From Candidatus Neomicrothrix sp. UBA2110 (GTDB taxonomy: Bacteria; Actinomycetota; Acidimicrobiia; Acidimicrobiales; Poriferisodalaceae): a stretch of 10,857 bases of DNA. The stretch's first letter is position 1. The number at the start of each line of letters is the position of its first letter. Below the pieces are notes generated by a model, which was not told the origin of the DNA, did no database searches, and was given only the letters and a program-made list of their open reading frames with translations. The DNA lies in assembly GCA_002331465.1 (NCBI GenBank), contig DCYM01000086.1, positions 13,564 through 24,420 of the forward strand. Reading direction: 5' to 3'. A program made the position numbers and the translations under genes. Positions 6,541 to 10,857 of this stretch are shown one piece after another.

Positions 6541-7625
6541 TGAGAAAATTGACCTTCGGATGTAGACAAATCACCGTAATGACCAACATCTGGAAGACGG
6601 GCCAACCCGAGCAGAAGAGAGAGTCGGCCTTCGAACGAGACAACATCATCAAAGGTCGACAAGCTCTGCGCAAGCAAGGAGTCGTTGCGAACTCTGTTGA
6701 CTATTTGTCCTCGAGATCTTTCTTCAAGGGCGACTTCCACTAACGCAGCGGTGCCCACGTCTGCGGTTTGTGAAATTTGTTGAAGAAGAGGAATAAAAAA
6801 TCCCTCGTGGAGATCAAGGTGTTCCGTGTCGTTGATGACCAGGAGACGGTTAGCTGAATTCGAGATGCTCTCCAGATCACGCGTTGATAAATAACGATCA
6901 AACCGCAATAGACCCAAATCTCTAAGTTCGCTTATGAGCAGCGGAGTGGTGTCCATGTCCGAGTTGGTAAGCGCGTCTCGGGTCAAAAGTGAGGCCACTA
7001 TGCCTGAGACCGTCAAGTCAGCGATATTCATTTCACCTTCATCATTGCCGTAGAGCCGATTTAATTCATCAAGCGTTTCTGGGTTTTCAAAGTTCATGGT
7101 CGGTTCGATCCACAGCGTTCCTAGATATTCTCCGTCCGAACGGGTCAGGAGATCTCGAATTTTCCAAGCTAGGGCGCTATCGACGCCCGTCGGAGCCAAG
7201 AGAATCCAAGACGTCTCTTCTAAATGGGCCCTTGGTATCAGCGTTTCAATGGTGTTGAGCAAAGAATTATGTGCTGCCGTATCTATTTCGAATTGTTCAA
7301 TAAGCGCGTCTTTTTGGATTTTTACGGCGTCGCGTTCCGCTGTTACCTCCGCTCGATGCCGTTCAGCCTGGGCTGCGGCTTCCAATTGGATTTCTTTCTT
7401 GGCTTCTAACACCAGGTCTTTCGCTGCGAGGGCCGTGTCCCTAGCCGCGAGGGCCGCGTCTTTTTGTGTGATGGCTTCTCGGCGGTCGGCCTCAAACTCG
7501 TCTACCTGATCTTCTAACTCGTTTACGAGGATGGAGTCAACAAAGGTAGAGCCCAGGGCAAGACCGATTCCGAGGGCCAAGAACACAGCCACGATACTGA
7601 TGATGTGGTAGCGCAGATTGATCAC
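6537..7625 (-). CDS. steB: SteB/MctB-family membrane-anchored coiled-coil protein (362 aa)
   Basis: This is the homologue of corynebacterial SteB and M. tuberculosis Rv1698 (MctB), from synteny and architecture. In Corynebacterium, SteA and SteB act in the RipC–FtsEX cell-separation pathway. The older label 'copper transporter MctB' rests on Rv1698 and should be used with care. An N-terminal membrane anchor (MINLRYHIISIVAVFLALGIGLALGS, residues about 7–26) has the conserved NLRYH and GIGLALG. It is followed by a long extracytoplasmic coiled coil (about 33–115) containing three heptad-sized repeats, then an alpha/beta domain (about 135–345). The start is GTG at 7625, 7 bp after steA. The stop overlaps the glycosyltransferase start (ATGA). 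No Cys is present and there is no obvious Cys/His/Met-rich copper site, which speaks for the scaffold role. Confidence 0.85.
   Translation of the reverse strand: MINLRYHIISIVAVFLALGIGLALGSTFVDSILVNELEDQVDEFEADRREAITQKDAALAARDTALAAKDLVLEAKKEIQLEAAAQAERHRAEVTAERDAVKIQKDALIEQFEIDTAAHNSLLNTIETLIPRAHLEETSWILLAPTGVDSALAWKIRDLLTRSDGEYLGTLWIEPTMNFENPETLDELNRLYGNDEGEMNIADLTVSGIVASLLTRDALTNSDMDTTPLLISELRDLGLLRFDRYLSTRDLESISNSANRLLVINDTEHLDLHEGFFIPLLQQISQTADVGTAALVEVALEERSRGQIVNRVRNDSLLAQSLSTFDDVVSFEGRLSLLLGLARLPDVGHYGDLSTSEGQFSQ
7402..7464 (-). repeat. Three imperfect 21-bp repeats coding heptads in SteB
   Basis: On the plus strand GCCGCGAGGGCCGCGTC (7444–7460) and GCTGCGAGGGCCGTGTC (7423–7439) differ at two positions. 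A more diverged copy, GCTTCTAACACCAGGTC, sits at 7402–7418; all are spaced by 21 bases. They encode successive heptads LAARDTA, LAAKDLV and LEAKKEI of the coiled coil, so the stalk probably grew by in-frame duplication. Confidence 0.7.
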
Positions 7626-7632
7626 TTCGAAA

Positions 7633-8784
7633 TCACATTCCTAGGTTCAGCCATAAAGTGCGGAGCAGGAGGCGAACGGGTTCTGTTACGACCGCAATGA
7701 CCACAAGCGTGAAGAGTGCCGAGAGAATCAGTAGAGCCAGGTCACGTTTACGGACTTGGGTGCGGTACAGACGGCTAACTCCCTTCGCGTCGACGAGAAT
7801 GGCGGAAACTTTCATCCTGGTAAGAAACGTTGAGGCCATGCCTCTGCGGCCCTTGTCAAAGAAATCTGCCATGGAAGTATGCGATCCAACGAGAACGATG
7901 AGTTCTGCCCGTTTTTCAAAAGCCATTCGCATCGCTATGTCTTCGCTCGTGCCCACGCCCTCTACCACCGAATAGTCAAAACCGAGACGTTCCAACCTCG
8001 CTGCCCCAGGGGCAACCCCACCCGGATAGGCGTGGACCAACAACTGTGCTCCGCAGTTAAGCGCGTCTCTCGATACAGAGTCGAAGTCGCCAAGTATCAA
8101 ATCAGGTGTTAGCCCTACTGCGAGCAGCGCGTCGGCACCGCCGTCGACTCCAATGAGGACTGGCCGCATGTCGCGCATATATCCCGACCTTCGAAGCGCA
8201 GCTAAGTCCTCTCGGTAATCGATTCCGCGAACAACCACCAGAATTTGTCTTTTAGAAAGTTCGACTGAAAGTTCCGGGAGCTCTAGATCATCTGTAATGA
8301 GTTCAGGCTCTGTCGCCAAATATTGGAGCGTGTTAGTGGCGAACTGACCTAGTTCGCCCCGCACCGCATCTCGCGCCGATTCGAGCCTTTGTTCCAACTC
8401 TTTTATCGTCGGCCGGCTTCCGCGACAGACGGCCTGGTCGTTCGCGTACACGCGATCATTGACGATCGAGAGCCTGTCTCCTTCTCGAATCCGGTTGAAA
8501 GCACCCACCCCAATACCGTCGATTAAGGGCACTCCTGCCTGAAGGAGTACCAGGGCACCGAGAGCCGGGTAGCGGCCGGACATACTTTGAGACGCATTGA
8601 GGACAGCTGACACCTTCGCTGCCACCAGACCATCCGCTGCCAACCGGTCAAGATCTTCATGGTTAATAACGGCTATTTCCCCGGGTTGTAGGCGCGGAAT
8701 TAGATTTTTAGTCCGGCGGTCTACGCGCGCTGAGGCGCCGAGCTTTTTTTCTTCCGCCAAGCCCTCCCTGCGTCGGAGTCTCAT
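7633..8784 (-). CDS. steA: SteA-family cell-separation protein with thiamine-pyrophosphokinase-like domain (383 aa)
   Basis: This is the homologue of corynebacterial SteA and M. tuberculosis Rv1697, a cytoplasmic protein anchored by a C-terminal helix that works with SteB in the RipC–FtsEX septal peptidoglycan hydrolysis pathway. Residues about 30–120 form an N-terminal beta-rich domain (LQPGEIAVINHEDLD, ALVLLQAGVPLIDGI). Residues about 180–340 resemble thiamine pyrophosphokinase: IGVDGGADALL (211–221), PDLILGDFDSVS (227–238) and GTSEDIAM (278–285). The family signature GRRGMASTFLTRMKV (312–326) and VDAKGVSRLY (331–340) follow. One membrane helix lies at about 348–367, then a short amphipathic tail. 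The diphosphokinase Asp residues are retained, although thiamine pyrophosphate synthesis is not the expected role. ATGA overlaps the recN stop, and GGAG lies 6 bases before the ATG. Confidence 0.93.
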   Translation of the reverse strand: MRLRRREGLAEEKKLGASARVDRRTKNLIPRLQPGEIAVINHEDLDRLAADGLVAAKVSAVLNASQSMSGRYPALGALVLLQAGVPLIDGIGVGAFNRIREGDRLSIVNDRVYANDQAVCRGSRPTIKELEQRLESARDAVRGELGQFATNTLQYLATEPELITDDLELPELSVELSKRQILVVVRGIDYREDLAALRRSGYMRDMRPVLIGVDGGADALLAVGLTPDLILGDFDSVSRDALNCGAQLLVHAYPGGVAPGAARLERLGFDYSVVEGVGTSEDIAMRMAFEKRAELIVLVGSHTSMADFFDKGRRGMASTFLTRMKVSAILVDAKGVSRLYRTQVRKRDLALLILSALFTLVVIAVVTEPVRLLLRTLWLNLGM

Positions 8785-10376
8785 ACCTGACTCCGGTCGA
8801 GTTCAGCCTGTGTAAGGAGCTCCGTGGCGTGTTCTCTGCCACTCTTGGAGTCTGGCTGCCCAGCCAACATGCGTGCGAGTTCGCGGACACGGTGCTCTTC
8901 GGTTACTTCTGTAACGGTCGATACAACAGTCCGTCCGTCATCTGTTTTGTCAACCACAAGGTGCTGGTTTGCGAAGGCGGCGACCTGTGGTAGGTGTGTA
9001 ACAACGAGTACCTGATGGGACGCTCCTAATCGCCCTAGGGCTCTTCCCACCGCGATAGCTGCAGCTCCGCCGACTCCAGCATCGACTTCATCGAAGATCA
9101 GAGTCGGCGGTCCGGCAGTTAAGACCAATCGAAGAGAAAGCATGACTCGGGCGAGTTCTCCTCCAGAAACTACTTTCGCTAGACCGTGTCGTCCCGCACC
9201 ACTATTGGCTTGAAACATGATTTCGACATCGTCTGCAGGGTCGTCCCCTCGAACTTCAACGGACAAACTGGCGTGTTCGAGTGCCAGCTCTGGGAGGTAG
9301 TGGTTCACCGCGTTAGCGAAGGCCGGTGCCGCTGAACGCCGAGCATTTGCCACAGCTCCGGCAGCAACCGCAAGCTCGCCTTGCGCTTTTGTTAGAGCTA
9401 TCTCTAGTTCGGCCGCTACTGCTTCATGATTTTGGAGTCGTTCGAGGCGATCAGACACCTCGCTTCTGTATTCAATGACGTCTTCCAGGCTGTCGCCGTA
9501 TTTTCTTAATAAGTCCACAAGTAGCTGCCGCCGGGATCGAACCTCGGCGAGGCGTTCGGGCTCCTCGTCGATGCTGTCAACCAATTCGCGCATTTCATCT
9601 GTCACATCGAAAAGTTCAGCTTGAAGACCCCTCAAACGCTCGGCGATTTCGTGGTAGGGAGCCCGACCAGCGACAGTCGCGATGGCTTGACCTAAAAGAT
9701 CTAGGACCCCATCGTCCTCGCTGATCGTGACTCGAGCACGATTTCCGTGTTCTATATGCGCTGCAGCGTCGGCCAGCAGTTCTTCTAGATCTTTAAGAGC
9801 GTCAGCTTCGCGTGGATCGTCCAGCTCGGCTTGTTCGAGTTCGTTGACTTGGAACTGCAGGAGGTCAATTTCACGGGCGCGAGTTCTTGCATCGCCTCCC
9901 ATGCCTTCGATTTCTTGTAAAAGCCGCCGTTCCTCGCCGCGAGCAGCGTGTAGGTCGCCAAGATCGATCTGGCCGTGTCGGTCGAGGGCTGCTCGTTGGA
10001 CTTTTTGATGCAAGAGGGACTGGTGCTGATGCTGACCGTGTAGATCAACCAAATTTGAACCTAGCTCTGCAAGTTGCGATGCCGGAGCTAAGGCACCGTT
10101 GAGATATGCCCGACTGCGACCTTCAGCTGGTATCACGCGTCGCAGCACCACCTCTTCACCTGTCGGCATTTCGAATCGGCCTTCCACGGATGCGTGTTCG
10201 GCTCCGTTTCGTACCATCGAAGGGTCAGCTCGTCCGCCCGTGAGTAGTTCGATGGCTTGGACCACCATGGTTTTGCCGGCACCGGTCTCGCCGGTTAGCA
10301 CGCTAACCCCAGGTCGGAGGACCAACGTCGAAGCCTCAATCACACCGAGATTCTGGACTGAGAGTTCCAGAAGCAT
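8781..10376 (-). CDS. recN: DNA repair protein RecN (531 aa)
   Basis: RecN is an SMC-like ATPase that acts early in double-strand-break repair by holding or bridging DNA. The head domain is split. Walker A GETGAGKT (29–36) and LVDLHGQHQHQSLL (109–122) sit at the N-terminus. The ABC signature KVVSGGELAR (401–410), Walker B TLIFDE (425–430) followed by VDAGVGG, and the His switch VVTHLPQVAAFA (458–469) sit at the C-terminus. Between them, about 140–350, is the charged antiparallel coiled coil, shorter than in SMC proteins as usual for RecN. Length is slightly below the common 550–590 aa, with no missing motif. The ATG at 10376 overlaps the nadK stop by one base (TGATG), and AAGGA lies 7 bases upstream. 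Coupling to nadK and steA matches the mycobacterial order. Confidence 0.97.
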   Translation of the reverse strand: MLLELSVQNLGVIEASTLVLRPGVSVLTGETGAGKTMVVQAIELLTGGRADPSMVRNGAEHASVEGRFEMPTGEEVVLRRVIPAEGRSRAYLNGALAPASQLAELGSNLVDLHGQHQHQSLLHQKVQRAALDRHGQIDLGDLHAARGEERRLLQEIEGMGGDARTRAREIDLLQFQVNELEQAELDDPREADALKDLEELLADAAAHIEHGNRARVTISEDDGVLDLLGQAIATVAGRAPYHEIAERLRGLQAELFDVTDEMRELVDSIDEEPERLAEVRSRRQLLVDLLRKYGDSLEDVIEYRSEVSDRLERLQNHEAVAAELEIALTKAQGELAVAAGAVANARRSAAPAFANAVNHYLPELALEHASLSVEVRGDDPADDVEIMFQANSGAGRHGLAKVVSGGELARVMLSLRLVLTAGPPTLIFDEVDAGVGGAAAIAVGRALGRLGASHQVLVVTHLPQVAAFANQHLVVDKTDDGRTVVSTVTEVTEEHRVRELARMLAGQPDSKSGREHATELLTQAELDRSQV

Positions 10377-10857
10377 CAGCGGTCCTTAAGTCCAAACTTT
10401 TGCTTTAAGACTTGTTGGAAGCCACCTGTTCCTGAAGTCACTAGACGAGCGATGGTGTCTGCTCGCGTCGCGATCATTGCATCACCATCTGACAGGGCTG
10501 CGACGCTGCGGCCATCGATGGATAGGTTGGCTTCTCGTTCGCCGACAACCGAGATGCGAATCTCAGTGTCAGGCCTCAGCACCAACGAACGGTCGAACAA
10601 CATATGGGGGGCCACTGGTGTGAGTTGGAGCGACGAATGGGTTGGTGCCACGATCGAACCGCGTGCCGAAAGGTTGTATGCAGTGGAGCCGGTGGGCGTG
10701 GAAACGATTAATCCATCGCCTGCGTAGGTTGCAAATGCAGAGCCATCGATGGTGACTTCAAGTCGTACCGTATGGCCTTGAGCCTTCTTCTCTATGACTA
10801 GCTCGTTGAGACCTATCCAATGGCCATCGGCGCCGCCGTCTGACCGTTGTATTCGCC
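10376..10857 (-). CDS. nadK: NAD kinase, C-terminal part (5' end outside window)
   Basis: This enzyme phosphorylates NAD to NADP with ATP or polyphosphate in the cytoplasm. The frame stays open to the right edge (first full codon at 10855), so the GTG at 10651 is internal. The visible part reads GLNELVIEKKAQGHTVRL, then FATYAGDGLIVSTPTGSTAYNLSARGSIVAP, the characteristic NAD-binding core. Next come LTPVAPHMLFDRSLVL and the closing beta-rich segment ending in QVLKQKFGLKDR. The N-terminal GGDG motif lies beyond the window. The stop TGA (10378–10376) shares a base with the recN ATG. In M. tuberculosis this gene (ppnK, Rv1695) likewise precedes recN, so the operon probably begins still further right. 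Confidence 0.96.
   Translation of the reverse strand, partial: RIQRSDGGADGHWIGLNELVIEKKAQGHTVRLEVTIDGSAFATYAGDGLIVSTPTGSTAYNLSARGSIVAPTHSSLQLTPVAPHMLFDRSLVLRPDTEIRISVVGEREANLSIDGRSVAALSDGDAMIATRADTIARLVTSGTGGFQQVLKQKFGLKDR

Noticed and set aside
6537..7625. Copper transport function from the MctB name
   Set aside because: The protein has one membrane anchor, a coiled coil and no Cys; pairing with steA supports the cell-separation assignment instead.
10376..10651. Short separate gene starting at GTG 10651
   Set aside because: The frame stays open to the window edge and the upstream codons encode the NAD-kinase core (GDGLIVSTPTGSTAY), so the GTG is internal.
1..10857. CRISPR array, insertion sequence or toxin–antitoxin/defence island
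   Set aside because: No regularly spaced repeats, transposase, terminal inverted repeats or defence-family motifs were seen; gene content is a conserved actinobacterial core locus.

Overview
The window is a dense, almost gap-free stretch of bacterial chromosome. Ten complete genes and one partial gene (nadK) read leftwards (minus strand), facing the 3' end of one rightward gene (trpS) at the left edge. Gene order and protein signatures point to Actinobacteria. The series nadK–recN–steA–steB/mctB…pyrG–NUDIX–xerD is the known order of Mycobacterium tuberculosis Rv1695–Rv1701. G+C looks moderate (about half, judged by eye), and GTG starts and 4-bp overlaps are common. I infer an uncultured or aquatic lineage such as Acidimicrobiia rather than a high-G+C Mycobacteriales or Streptomyces genome, but this placement is tentative. 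No mobile element, CRISPR array, tRNA or rRNA was seen.

Layout from right to left, the direction of transcription: the C-terminal part of NAD kinase; recN (DNA repair ATPase); steA and steB (membrane-anchored cell-separation factors; steB is the homologue of 'MctB'); a family-2 glycosyltransferase; and a polytopic membrane protein of the MraY/WecA phosphotransferase superfamily. These six are fused by 1–4 bp overlaps or a 7-bp gap and look like one translationally coupled unit. A 117-bp gap follows, the only real intergenic space. It carries an 8-bp inverted repeat and perhaps a promoter. Then come pyrG (CTP synthase), a NUDIX ADP-ribose pyrophosphatase-like hydrolase, a XerD-type tyrosine recombinase, an HD-domain phosphohydrolase and an unrecognised two-TM protein, all separated by 3–10 bp. 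The last gene converges on trpS with only 18 bp between the stops.

How the genes fit together: nadK, pyrG and the NUDIX enzyme are nucleotide housekeeping, and recN and xerD serve chromosome repair and dimer resolution. steA and steB act at the envelope during daughter-cell separation. The least ordinary part is the glycosyltransferase plus MraY/WecA-like pair inserted between steB and pyrG, where M. tuberculosis has steB directly followed by pyrG. It suggests a lipid-linked sugar step tied genetically to the SteAB system. The second unexplained element is the HD-hydrolase/two-TM protein pair at the end of the operon. The rest of the window is a conserved core locus, and I saw no wholly new multi-gene system.
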